Assembly: GCA_945901085.1 (NCBI GenBank)
Contig: CAMDJV010000009.1
Location: 1-64,000 of the forward strand
Reading direction: 5' to 3'
Origin: Rhodovarius crocodyli
GTDB taxonomy: Bacteria; Pseudomonadota; Alphaproteobacteria; Acetobacterales; Acetobacteraceae
DNA length: 64,000 bases
Shown here: one piece after another, positions 1-7,535 of the stretch
Position numbering within the stretch: the stretch's first letter is position 1
Layout: each line of letters begins with the position of its first letter
Position numbers and translations under genes: made by a program
Notes under the pieces: model-generated
What the model saw: only the letters and a program-made list of their open reading frames with translations
What the model was told of the DNA's origin: nothing
Database searches by the model: none

Positions 1-1277
1 CGAATCCATTGTGAGGCCTTGCCATCCGGCGAGCCGCCCAGGTCAAAGGGCACCTTCACCCGGTAGCGCCCCTGATCGTCAATCTCGGCCTTGCTGCCAT
101 CGCCCTCGCCGTCAATCCGGCCATTGAGCAGCCCATCCATCCGTGGCACCGGCGTCACCCGCGCCGGGCGGACCGGCACGTCACGGTCAATCATCTCGAA
201 GCTGTTGCGATAGCCCACCCAGTCGGATTCAGGCACGCCGGGCATTGGCACCCACACCTCGTGCCGCACCCGCACCACCAGATAATCCTGGTTCCAGGAC
301 GTATAGGGGTGGCCACCCAAGCGAATCACCCGGCCCGGCGCCAGCCGCGCCACGGTGGAATTGCCATGCCAGCGGCTCTGATGGCAGCGCAACTCCTCGG
401 CGCGGATGCGGGCCAGGGCGGCGCCCTCCTCCGGCGTGCGGTGATGCGCGCCATATTCCACCCAATTGCCACGGCCGCGGCTATCCACCTCGGCCTCAAC
501 CAGCAGAGGTATATGCGGCAGGCGGTAATTATGGTCCTGCAGCCAGACCTTCTGCGGCACCGGGGTGCAACGCTGGCGCAGGGCCTGGATGGTGTCGGGT
601 GCGGCTTCGCGCCCACCGCTGCTCCAGGGCTTCCATTGTAGCCCCGTCCCGCCCTCAAGGGGCGTGGCGAAGAGATTGTCATCGGCGAAGACCACGCTTT
701 CGCGGTCGCCATTATTTTCGAAAAAATAGAAAATACCGGCATGCTCGGCCAGTCGGGAGATGAAGGCGAAATCCGTCTCTTCATATTGCGAGACATGGTC
801 GCGCTTGGGGTAGGCGCTGCGGTTGCGCAGGCGGAGCTCATGCTCAAAGCGGCGCAGATCGGTGTCACTCACCTGCGCGGTCGGCCGCAGCGCGCCGGAG
901 AGTTCGGCCTCGATCACATCGGCCACCGAAACCGCATTCGCCGTGCCGTGGATCTGGTTGGAGCGGGAGAGGCGCAGCCGTGCCAGCCAGGGCACCAGCC
1001 GAAAACGGTAACGCGCATCGCCGAAGATTGAGGGCGGCTCGATCTCCACCGTGTCGATGATGCCATGGACGCTGCGCGGCTGGGCGCCTTCAACAGTGAT
1101 GCGCAGTGTGGCCCGCTGGCCCACCAGCGCGAGCGGGTCCATCGCCCGGCCACTCGGCCCCAGGCAGTCAATATCGAAGCTGTAGAGGCTGGAGAGCGCC
1201 TCGGTGCCGTCCACCGCATAAGCGCGCAGCGCGTCCGGGGCCAGGCCGTCAATGGTGAATTGCAGCGCTGCGGTCAT
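1..1277 (-). CDS. vgrG: VgrG spike protein (TssI), 3' end beyond the window
   Basis: This is the T6SS spike that caps the Hcp tube and carries effectors out of the cell. The frame is open from an ATG at 1277 to base 1, giving about 425 residues of the N-terminal gp27-like half and the beginning of the gp5-like (OB-fold) part. The hallmark YEETDFAFISRLAEHAGIFY stretch lies near residues 168-187, and the motif DDQGRYRVKVPF near residue 405 is the usual start of the gp5 domain. The start codon overlaps the stop of the upstream pentapeptide gene by four bases (ATGA), so the two are probably co-translated. The C-terminus is outside the window, so a C-terminal effector extension cannot be judged. 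Confidence 0.93.
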   Translation of the reverse strand, partial: MTAALQFTIDGLAPDALRAYAVDGTEALSSLYSFDIDCLGPSGRAMDPLALVGQRATLRITVEGAQPRSVHGIIDTVEIEPPSIFGDARYRFRLVPWLARLRLSRSNQIHGTANAVSVADVIEAELSGALRPTAQVSDTDLRRFEHELRLRNRSAYPKRDHVSQYEETDFAFISRLAEHAGIFYFFENNGDRESVVFADDNLFATPLEGGTGLQWKPWSSGGREAAPDTIQALRQRCTPVPQKVWLQDHNYRLPHIPLLVEAEVDSRGRGNWVEYGAHHRTPEEGAALARIRAEELRCHQSRWHGNSTVARLAPGRVIRLGGHPYTSWNQDYLVVRVRHEVWVPMPGVPESDWVGYRNSFEMIDRDVPVRPARVTPVPRMDGLLNGRIDGEGDGSKAEIDDQGRYRVKVPFDLGGSPDGKASQWI

Positions 1278-2374
1278 GGCTCGCTCCTTGGTTCGGTTGT
1301 CGGCTCGTCCTGCACGGGCGCGGGGCGATAGGCCTCCGCCACCAGACGGTGCTCATCGGTGCCGATTGGATCACCGCGCGCGCCGCCCAGCAATGCCGTG
1401 TGGAGCACCGCCGCATGCAGCTTGAGGCGCCCGATGGCGGCGCCGTTGAAATTGGCGGCCTCAAGCCGGGCATTGGAGGCATCGGCCAGTGACAAATTGG
1501 CACCGACGAAGCGCGCGCCGCGCAGGCTGGCATCGGTGAACTGCGCCATCGAGAGATCAGCGCCGGAGAAATCGGCGAGGTCGCCCTTGGTCTCGGAAAA
1601 ATTCGCCATGTTCAGCCCGGCGCCGGAAAACCCCGCGCGGCTGATATCGGCGCGGGCGAACATCACCGCGGAGGCACGGGCGCCGGCGAAGGAGGCCTGG
1701 GCGAGATCGGCGCCGATGAAGATGCTTTGCGTCAGCTCGGCGCCATCGAAGCGCGCGCCGCGCAGCGAGGATTGCATGAAATTCACCCGTGCCAGGGCCT
1801 GCCGGCTGAAGTCGCGGCTATCGAGCACCAGCTTGAACAATAGCCCGCCATCGATGGCCATGCGTGAGAGGTCAGTCGTCGTCGCGTCACCCTCCAATAT
1901 GGCGGAATTGGTGAGGCGGGCATCATCCAGGCGAAGACGCTCTATGGTGCAGCGCATCAACACGCAGGTGTCGAGCGCGGCTTGCGAAAGGTCGAGGCCA
2001 TCCATCTTGCAGGCCACGAACATGCATCGCTCCAGCCGCGCGGCACCCAAGCGCGCCTCGGCCAGTTCGCATTCCACCAGCATCAGCCCAACCAGCGCCG
2101 CGGCCGCCATGTCGAGGCCCTGGGCGCGGCATTTTACCAGCATCAGACCCTCGCGCCGGGCCGCACCAAAGCGTGCGCCGCCCAGCTCACATTCCGCTAG
2201 CATCGCCTCGTCCATCCGGGTTTCGGACAAATCCTGGCCCGCGAGGTTGCATTTCACCGCCACCAGCTTGCCCAGGTCGAGGCCGCGCAGATCCATGCCG
2301 CGCAGGTCGCGTTCGATCACCGGCACCCCGGCCTCGGCCATCTCGCGCAGCGCCTCAGGCGACATTGGATTCAC
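1274..2374 (-). CDS. Pentapeptide-repeat protein next to vgrG
   Basis: A 366-residue protein made almost entirely of pentapeptide (A/C-D/N-L-x-x) repeats, for example the runs around DLRGMDLRGLDL near residue 23 and GADLSMAQFTDASLRGA near 270. Such repeats fold as a right-handed quadrilateral beta helix. The last 30 residues are not repeats and are rich in Pro, Glu and Thr. There is no signal peptide or membrane segment. The gene lies between a DUF2169-pentapeptide gene (20-base overlap) and vgrG (4-base overlap), a position typical of VgrG-linked adaptors or cargo. The function is not known; export or adaptor activity with VgrG is an inference from position. Confidence 0.88.
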   Translation of the reverse strand: MNPMSPEALREMAEAGVPVIERDLRGMDLRGLDLGKLVAVKCNLAGQDLSETRMDEAMLAECELGGARFGAARREGLMLVKCRAQGLDMAAAALVGLMLVECELAEARLGAARLERCMFVACKMDGLDLSQAALDTCVLMRCTIERLRLDDARLTNSAILEGDATTTDLSRMAIDGGLLFKLVLDSRDFSRQALARVNFMQSSLRGARFDGAELTQSIFIGADLAQASFAGARASAVMFARADISRAGFSGAGLNMANFSETKGDLADFSGADLSMAQFTDASLRGARFVGANLSLADASNARLEAANFNGAAIGRLKLHAAVLHTALLGGARGDPIGTDEHRLVAEAYRPAPVQDEPTTEPRSEP

Positions 2375-5300
2375 GCTCCATCACGGTGTTGCGGAGATTG
2401 GCGCCGGTGAGGTCGGCCAGGGCAAGGTCGGCGCCTTCCAGGTCGGCGGAATAAAGATTGGCACCGAAGAGATTGGCCCCACCCAGCCTGACACCGCGCA
2501 ATTGCGCCTCGAACAAATCAGCGCCCGACAGATCGGCATCCTCCAGCAGGGTCTTCGACATCGCGCAGCGCCGCAGTACGGCGCGCATAAGGCTGGCGCC
2601 GGACAGCTTCGCCCCCATGAGTGTAGAGCCGGCGAGCCGGGCACCAGAGAAATCCGCGCCCGTGAGATCGGCATTCACCAGCGTAACATTGCTCCCTGTC
2701 GCACGGCGGAACCGAGCGCCGGGCATATGGCCCAACAGGAAGGCGGCATTTGTCAGGCTGGCCTCGGTGAGATCGGCCGCCTCCATCGGGCATTCGACAA
2801 AAGCACAAGTGTCGAGCACGGCGCCGCGCAACCGCGCGCCCGTCATGGCGCTGCGCATGAAGATGCAGCGTGTCAGCCGAGCGCCATCGAAATCCGCCTC
2901 CGCCAGGTCGGCCTCGATGAACATCGCATCGGTGATCTCAGCGCCGCGAAACCGGGCGCGGGTGAAGCGGCATTTCAACGCCATGGGCGAGATCAATTTG
3001 GCGCGCGACATATCCACCTCTGGCGCATCGGTCTCGAACCAATTGGCGCCGTCGAGGTCGCAGCCTGAAAGATCGGCGCCATGCAGCTTGGCGCGGGAGA
3101 GGTTGGCGGCGCGCAGATCGGCGCCTGTCAGCCTTGCACCAGAGAGATCGGCCGCGGTGAACACCGCCTGATGCAGCACAGCGGCGGAAAAATCCGCCCC
3201 TGGCAGCACCGCGCGTTCCCAAAAGCTGCCGGTCAGGGCTGCGCCTGGAAGGGTGAGGCCGGGCATGTTCACGCCGTTGAAATCGCGCCCTTCCAGCCCC
3301 TCAGGGGTGGCCCGCATCCGTTCGATCAGCGCCGTTAGGCGGGGGATAAAATCGGGCTGCCAAGCAATGGCCTCAGCGATAGGTTCGGGCGAAAGGCGAC
3401 GAATTTCGGCCATGCCGTCGCCGCGCGCCATCGCCGCCACGCTCTCCTTTGCTTCAGCCAGCTTCGCCTCGATGGCCGCCTTGTCGGGCGGCGGGCCAGC
3501 CTGATCGAGCATGGGCTGCAGCAGCCGCCGGAGAGCCTCGCCCGGCGGTTGGGGCTCGGCGCCGGGATAGAGATCGGCCATTGCGGCCGTCAATTTCTCC
3601 CGCGCCTCGGCAATCTGTGCCTGGATTTCGGGCTTGATCTGGGCGGCCTCGCCGGTCTCAACGCCCGCCAGCAGCGCGTCGAGATCGGGCAGGCCCTTCG
3701 GCTCGGCCGGACGGCGGGCGAAGGCCTCGGCGGCGGCGCGCCCCTCGGGCGTGTCATCTGCCGGCAGTGGCGGCTCCAGCGAGTCGGGGAGGCTGATATC
3801 CGCCATGGCTCGGATCATCGGGTGATTGGAAATATCACCCAGCAGCCTGGCCTCAAGCCGCGCCCAGGCCTCGTCGGGCATCTCGGCCGGCGGTGCCAGT
3901 GCCGCGGCGACCAGCGCCTCAGCCCGGGCGCGATCCTCGGCGCTGACATCGCCCAAACCACGCAACAGGTATCCCGGATCACGCGCGCCGCGCACCGCCT
4001 CGATCGCCGGGGCAAGCTCGGCCGGCGGTTCGCCGGGGGGGGGCGGGCCGCCCTCGGCCGCGGCCAATAGGTGCTCGAAGCCTTCGGGCATGCCGGGGGG
4101 GGCCGCAGCCTGAGCCTCAACCTGGGCGATCATCCGGTCCGCCGCCTCCCAGATTTCGCCGAGATCGACGTCCATCGCGTCGATCTCCTCCTGGGTGATG
4201 ATCGGAAAATCCGGCAGCTCTGGCTCGGGAGGCGGCGGCAGCGTTCCGGGCGGAAAACCCATCTTCGCCTCCATCTCACGATGACCGATGGCCGCGGCAA
4301 GCCGCATCTTAGTAAGCAGTTTCTCTTTCGCCGCAGCGCGTGCCGCGGCACGCGCTGCGGCCTCCTCGGCGCTGGGCAAAGGCTTCAGCGGGCCATCTCG
4401 AAGGACATAGAGTGCGCGGGTTTCGGGGTCGAGCCGCAGATTCAACTGCTCCTGATAATGCCCGGCTTCGCGCGGGGTATCGGCCATCCGCTCATAGGCC
4501 AGCAGGAGCGCCGGCACGTCGGATGCCTCGGCATCGGAGACCTCCAGCAGGCCGCGATAAATGGCGCAGCCGATGCCGGCACTGGGGAAGAGCCACACTG
4601 TGTCGAGCCGCAGCGGCACCTCGCGGTCAGTCTCCACGCCGCCAACCACTTGACGCGCGAAAGAGCGCACCCGCATGCCGGGAAGCCTGGAATAATGCGG
4701 CTCAGCCTCGCCCAGGAAACCCGAATGGATGATCTCCTCATTGCCCGCGAAAAATCCATCGGCCCATTGCGCCGGCTGGGCGGATTGAAAGACCCGCATA
4801 TCGGCATCCGGCGGCAGGCCGGGATGGTGGTCGCGCAGCCAGTTCGGACCATAGGTGCCGGCCAGCTTCTGCCGCGAGGGCGCGTTGAAATCGACCGGCC
4901 CGATGAGCGCGGGCAGCGGCGCCTGCTCGATGTCGAGCACAGGACGCGCCGGCTCCTCCAGATTGGCCAGTGGCGCTGGCTGGCGCAGCCGCAGCAAAGC
5001 CGATGCGCCATGCCCGCGTCCAATCGGGTTCTCAGGAAAAGCCGGGCCACCGAAGGCGCGGGTGGGCCCAAGTGGCATCTCCAGGAAGGGCAGGGGCGGC
5101 CCGGCCGCGCGCCCGGCCGCACCCTCGCGCCAAACGCGGTCGCCAAAGACCCGCAGGCGCCGCCCCACGGCGCCGACGCGAAACGCCACATCCATTGCCT
5201 GCACCGGGCGGCCGCCGGGCGCGCGGGCGAAGCCGGCCAGCAGCACCTCGCCCTGCGGCTTGGGCATGGCCATATCCAGAACCGCGCCATCCAGCGCCGG

Positions 5301-5453
5301 GGACGCGGCCTTCCAGAAGGCGGCTTCGAGGATCAGCCGGGTCGGATCATCCAGCCGAAAGGCTGCAGTGGCGCCGATGACGAGCACATTTCTGCGCTGC
5401 AGAAACGCGACCCGGCTGATCAGCCCTAGCGTCATCGGTTTGGCGGTCAGCAT
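2355..5453 (-). CDS. DUF2169 and pentapeptide-repeat protein, T6SS-linked
   Basis: A 1032-residue protein with a DUF2169 domain in roughly the first 330 residues (motifs LRVFGDRVW and the TRAFGGPAFPENPIGRG region), an Ala/Glu/Pro-rich, probably coiled linker (about 340-690), and a C-terminal block of pentapeptide repeats (about 700-1025). DUF2169 proteins are found beside vgrG genes and are thought to be adaptors that load effectors on the spike. The frame is open up to a TTG at 5540, but that codon lies in the T-tract of the hcp terminator, so the ATG at 5453 is chosen; no strong ribosome site is visible there. Two long G/C homopolymers fall in the linker (4035-4043 and 4095-4102). Confidence 0.85.
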   Translation of the reverse strand: MLTAKPMTLGLISRVAFLQRRNVLVIGATAAFRLDDPTRLILEAAFWKAASPALDGAVLDMAMPKPQGEVLLAGFARAPGGRPVQAMDVAFRVGAVGRRLRVFGDRVWREGAAGRAAGPPLPFLEMPLGPTRAFGGPAFPENPIGRGHGASALLRLRQPAPLANLEEPARPVLDIEQAPLPALIGPVDFNAPSRQKLAGTYGPNWLRDHHPGLPPDADMRVFQSAQPAQWADGFFAGNEEIIHSGFLGEAEPHYSRLPGMRVRSFARQVVGGVETDREVPLRLDTVWLFPSAGIGCAIYRGLLEVSDAEASDVPALLLAYERMADTPREAGHYQEQLNLRLDPETRALYVLRDGPLKPLPSAEEAAARAAARAAAKEKLLTKMRLAAAIGHREMEAKMGFPPGTLPPPPEPELPDFPIITQEEIDAMDVDLGEIWEAADRMIAQVEAQAAAPPGMPEGFEHLLAAAEGGPPPPGEPPAELAPAIEAVRGARDPGYLLRGLGDVSAEDRARAEALVAAALAPPAEMPDEAWARLEARLLGDISNHPMIRAMADISLPDSLEPPLPADDTPEGRAAAEAFARRPAEPKGLPDLDALLAGVETGEAAQIKPEIQAQIAEAREKLTAAMADLYPGAEPQPPGEALRRLLQPMLDQAGPPPDKAAIEAKLAEAKESVAAMARGDGMAEIRRLSPEPIAEAIAWQPDFIPRLTALIERMRATPEGLEGRDFNGVNMPGLTLPGAALTGSFWERAVLPGADFSAAVLHQAVFTAADLSGARLTGADLRAANLSRAKLHGADLSGCDLDGANWFETDAPEVDMSRAKLISPMALKCRFTRARFRGAEITDAMFIEADLAEADFDGARLTRCIFMRSAMTGARLRGAVLDTCAFVECPMEAADLTEASLTNAAFLLGHMPGARFRRATGSNVTLVNADLTGADFSGARLAGSTLMGAKLSGASLMRAVLRRCAMSKTLLEDADLSGADLFEAQLRGVRLGGANLFGANLYSADLEGADLALADLTGANLRNTVMERESNVA
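4035..4102. repeat. Two G homopolymer tracts (9 and 8 bases) in a coding region
   Basis: On the + strand there are nine consecutive G at 4035-4043 and eight at 4095-4102, 51 bases apart. They read as poly-C in the leftward DUF2169-pentapeptide gene, within the Pro-rich linker between its two domains. Tracts of this length are the kind that slip during replication, so a one-base change would separate the N-terminal domain from the pentapeptide repeats. Confidence 0.85.
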
Positions 5454-5530
5454 GGCGCGGCCGAAAAAAGAAGCTTTCGTGCAGTCAAAGCCTAAACCCC
5501 CTTGGCGCGAGTGCCGGAACAACTGCCCTA

Positions 5531-5579
5531 GAAAAAACAAAACCCCGCCGGCAAGCGCAATTGGCGCCCGACGGCGGGG
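5531..5579 (-). terminator. Intrinsic terminator of hcp
   Basis: On the - strand an 8-base stem CCCCGCCG (5579-5572) pairs with CGGCGGGG (5550-5543) and is followed at once by TTTTGTTTTTT. This is the clearest Rho-independent terminator in the window. It lies about 80 bases after the hcp stop and isolates the abundant hcp message from the DUF2169/vgrG cassette downstream. Confidence 0.85.
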
Positions 5580-5661
5580 GTTAGCTCATCTCAATCAGCC
5601 AGCCGCATGGGACGACGCCATGCGCAAGAACTCGAAGGCGCGGACCGTGGCTGGGCAGATA

Positions 5662-6165
5662 TTAGCTGTTCCAGTCGTCCGCGCCGCTGGTGCCAGCGAT
5701 CTCGTGCGTCCATTCCACCTTCTTGTAAACGAAGGACCAGTCTTCCAAGTGGCTGATGCCATCGTTTTCCGTGCGCAGCGCCAGCGGGAAATGCGCCTTG
5801 CCATCCACCAGCACGCACTCGCTCCACTTCATGGTGTAGTACTTCTCAACGCCACCGGATTGGGCGGTGCGGAAGAAGGTCAGCTCGATGGTCAGCTGCT
5901 CGCCGCTGCAGATCGCCTGCCACAGCAGGGGCGACGACTTGTCCATGTATTTGGTGAAGACGACGGGCTTGTGCTGGCGCACGCCAGCGGCCTGGCCAGT
6001 CTGCACGTTGGTGCCGACATTCACATGGGTGGTGAGCTGCTGGACGATGATCTCGTCTTCATGGCTCTTCTGCGACAGCGCGCCGATCGAATCGGCCGTG
6101 GACGCACCAGCAGACATGTCGCCCTGCTTGGCACCGGTGATTTTCATGTAAGCGGGAATTGGCAT
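5662..6165 (-). CDS. hcp: Hcp tube protein (TssD)
   Basis: A 167-residue Hcp-family protein whose hexameric rings stack into the inner tube pushed out by the T6SS. It starts MPIPAYMKITGAKQGD and has the expected DEIIVQQLTTHVN and HKPVVFTKYMDKSSPLL segments and a C-terminal FVYKKVEWTHE strand. The ATG at 6165 is preferred because AAGGAGG lies five bases upstream; the in-frame GTG at 6168 is too close to it. A 135-base leader separates it from the ParA-like gene, so it could have its own promoter, though none can be assigned. It ends with a strong terminator. There is no evolved C-terminal effector domain. Confidence 0.95.
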   Translation of the reverse strand: MPIPAYMKITGAKQGDMSAGASTADSIGALSQKSHEDEIIVQQLTTHVNVGTNVQTGQAAGVRQHKPVVFTKYMDKSSPLLWQAICSGEQLTIELTFFRTAQSGGVEKYYTMKWSECVLVDGKAHFPLALRTENDGISHLEDWSFVYKKVEWTHEIAGTSGADDWNS

Positions 6166-6300
6166 CACGGCCTCCTTGTATCAGCGTGGCGACCTGCTCA
6201 CGCCTGAGAACGGTTGTTGCCAGCCATTAGGCGAAATCGCAAGCTCGTTTCATCGCATTGGGCTGATGCAATTGGAACTTCATAGAAGCGGGTGGTGTTG

Positions 6301-7071
6301 CTATAGCCCACGCGCCAATTCGCTGATAACCAAAGAAACAGGATGCGCGGGGCTGGCCGCGACCAGCACCGTCTCGCTGCCATTGCGCAGCAAATCCTCC
6401 GACAGCGGCAGCACGGCGGCGACGGTGGCGGCGAAGCCGGCCTCGATGCCTTCACGCACTGTGGCGAAGTCGACCGAGGAGAGAACTTTATTCACCAGCA
6501 ATTCCAGCCTGGGCACCTCCAACCTTCGCGCCACGTCGAGGGTAATGGCGGTGCCCTGATAATCCTGCCGGTCCGGGCGCAGCAGCAGAAAGAGCACATC
6601 GGCAATGGCAATGGAGAGCAGGGTTGCCTCATTCAGGCCGGGATGGGTGTCGATCACCAACCAGTCGAGTTCCAGCGCCTCGCCCAAGGCCTGGAAGCCT
6701 GCATTCATCCGCTCGATATCATAGCCCTCGCGGACGATGCGGGCGATATCGGCCGCGCGCATGCTGCCGGGCACCAGGAACAGCGCCCCGGGCCCGACCA
6801 AGGCGGCCTGGCCTTCAGGCCCGCGTAGCCTGCGGCCGACATCGATGGCCGCCTCCTCGATGCCGCAGCGCGCCCACAGATAGTCGTTGAGCGTCATACC
6901 CAGCTGCTCGGGCTCCAGGCCGAAGAGCACATGCACGCCGGGCGAGGCGATATCGGTGTCAATGATGCAGACCCGCGCGCCGCCCATCGCGAGCGATGAC
7001 GCCAGATTGGCCGTCAGATTCGATTTGCCGGTGCCGCCCCGGTAGGAATGCAGAGCGAGGATACGGGTCAT
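6301..7071 (-). CDS. ParA/MinD-family P-loop ATPase within the T6SS locus
   Basis: A 256-residue SIMIBI-class ATPase. The N-terminus has a deviant Walker A, RGGTGKSN (residues 11-18), a switch region IIDTDIASPGVHVLFG and a Walker B-like WLVIDTHPG. The signature lysine of the deviant Walker A (KGGxGKS) is arginine here (R11). Members of the family position plasmids, chromosomes, chemoreceptors, flagella or secretion machines by ATP-dependent dimer cycling. The gene starts three bases after the stop of a small coiled-coil gene and is followed by hcp. It is not a core T6SS gene; a role in placing or timing T6SS assembly is inference. There is no plasmid partition context (no parB or parS seen). 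Confidence 0.85.
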   Translation of the reverse strand: MTRILALHSYRGGTGKSNLTANLASSLAMGGARVCIIDTDIASPGVHVLFGLEPEQLGMTLNDYLWARCGIEEAAIDVGRRLRGPEGQAALVGPGALFLVPGSMRAADIARIVREGYDIERMNAGFQALGEALELDWLVIDTHPGLNEATLLSIAIADVLFLLLRPDRQDYQGTAITLDVARRLEVPRLELLVNKVLSSVDFATVREGIEAGFAATVAAVLPLSEDLLRNGSETVLVAASPAHPVSLVISELARGL

Positions 7072-7074
7072 GGC

Positions 7075-7479
7075 TCAGGCGCCTTCGCGGTTGCGGATGG
7101 CGCGTGCGCGCGCCTGCAGGCTGACAAAGAAATCGCTCTCGATGATCTCGGCCACCGCCGCGGCGCGGCCCTTTTGGTCAATCTGCACCTCAAGCCGCGT
7201 CATCTGCCGGCGCAGCCCGTCATTTTCGGCGGCCATGCGGCCCTGCGCCTCACGCAGCCGGCGACCGGCCTCCTCCAATTCTCCCACCATAGCCTTCATG
7301 CGCAACTCGCGCGCCTCCAGCTGGACCACCATCAGGCCGAAGCTCTCGGCAAGCTCGGACAGGCTATCGCCGCCGTCGGCCTCGGCAAAAGCGAAGAAGC
7401 GGTCCACCGCGTCGTAATGGCCTTGCGCTATCTCTGCGCAGATGCCTTTTAGCATCGTGGCAAGGTCGGTTCCGTTCAC
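7075..7479 (-). CDS. Small coiled-coil protein upstream of the ParA-like gene
   Basis: About 134 residues, mostly predicted helix with long heptad-like runs, such as the stretch from LESFGLMVVQLEAREL-like helix through ELEEAGRRLREAQGRMAAE to LRRQMTRLEVQ. It has no signal peptide or membrane segment and no family I recognise. The start is uncertain: a GTG at 7479 has TGGAG about nine bases upstream, while a longer frame begins with GTG at 7524. The stop is three bases before the ParA-like ATPase start, so the two are translated together; a partner or regulator of that ATPase is the simplest reading. Confidence 0.6.
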   Translation of the reverse strand: MNGTDLATMLKGICAEIAQGHYDAVDRFFAFAEADGGDSLSELAESFGLMVVQLEARELRMKAMVGELEEAGRRLREAQGRMAAENDGLRRQMTRLEVQIDQKGRAAAVAEIIESDFFVSLQARARAIRNREGA

Positions 7480-7535
7480 TGCGAGCGCTCCAATCGATTG
7501 CGGGATAGTCTGGCACGAAAGCACGGAGAGTGACG

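Noticed and set aside
1359-3068. Long + strand open frame of 569 codons over the pentapeptide genes.
   Set aside because: It is antisense to two clear pentapeptide-repeat genes; the repeats and GC-rich codon bias keep the opposite strand open. Its translation shows only Arg/Ser/Ala-rich sequence with no domain.
4071-6207. Two + strand frames of 452 and 450 codons over the DUF2169 and hcp genes.
   Set aside because: Both are antisense to well-supported genes and cross the hcp terminator without a ribosome site or known motif.
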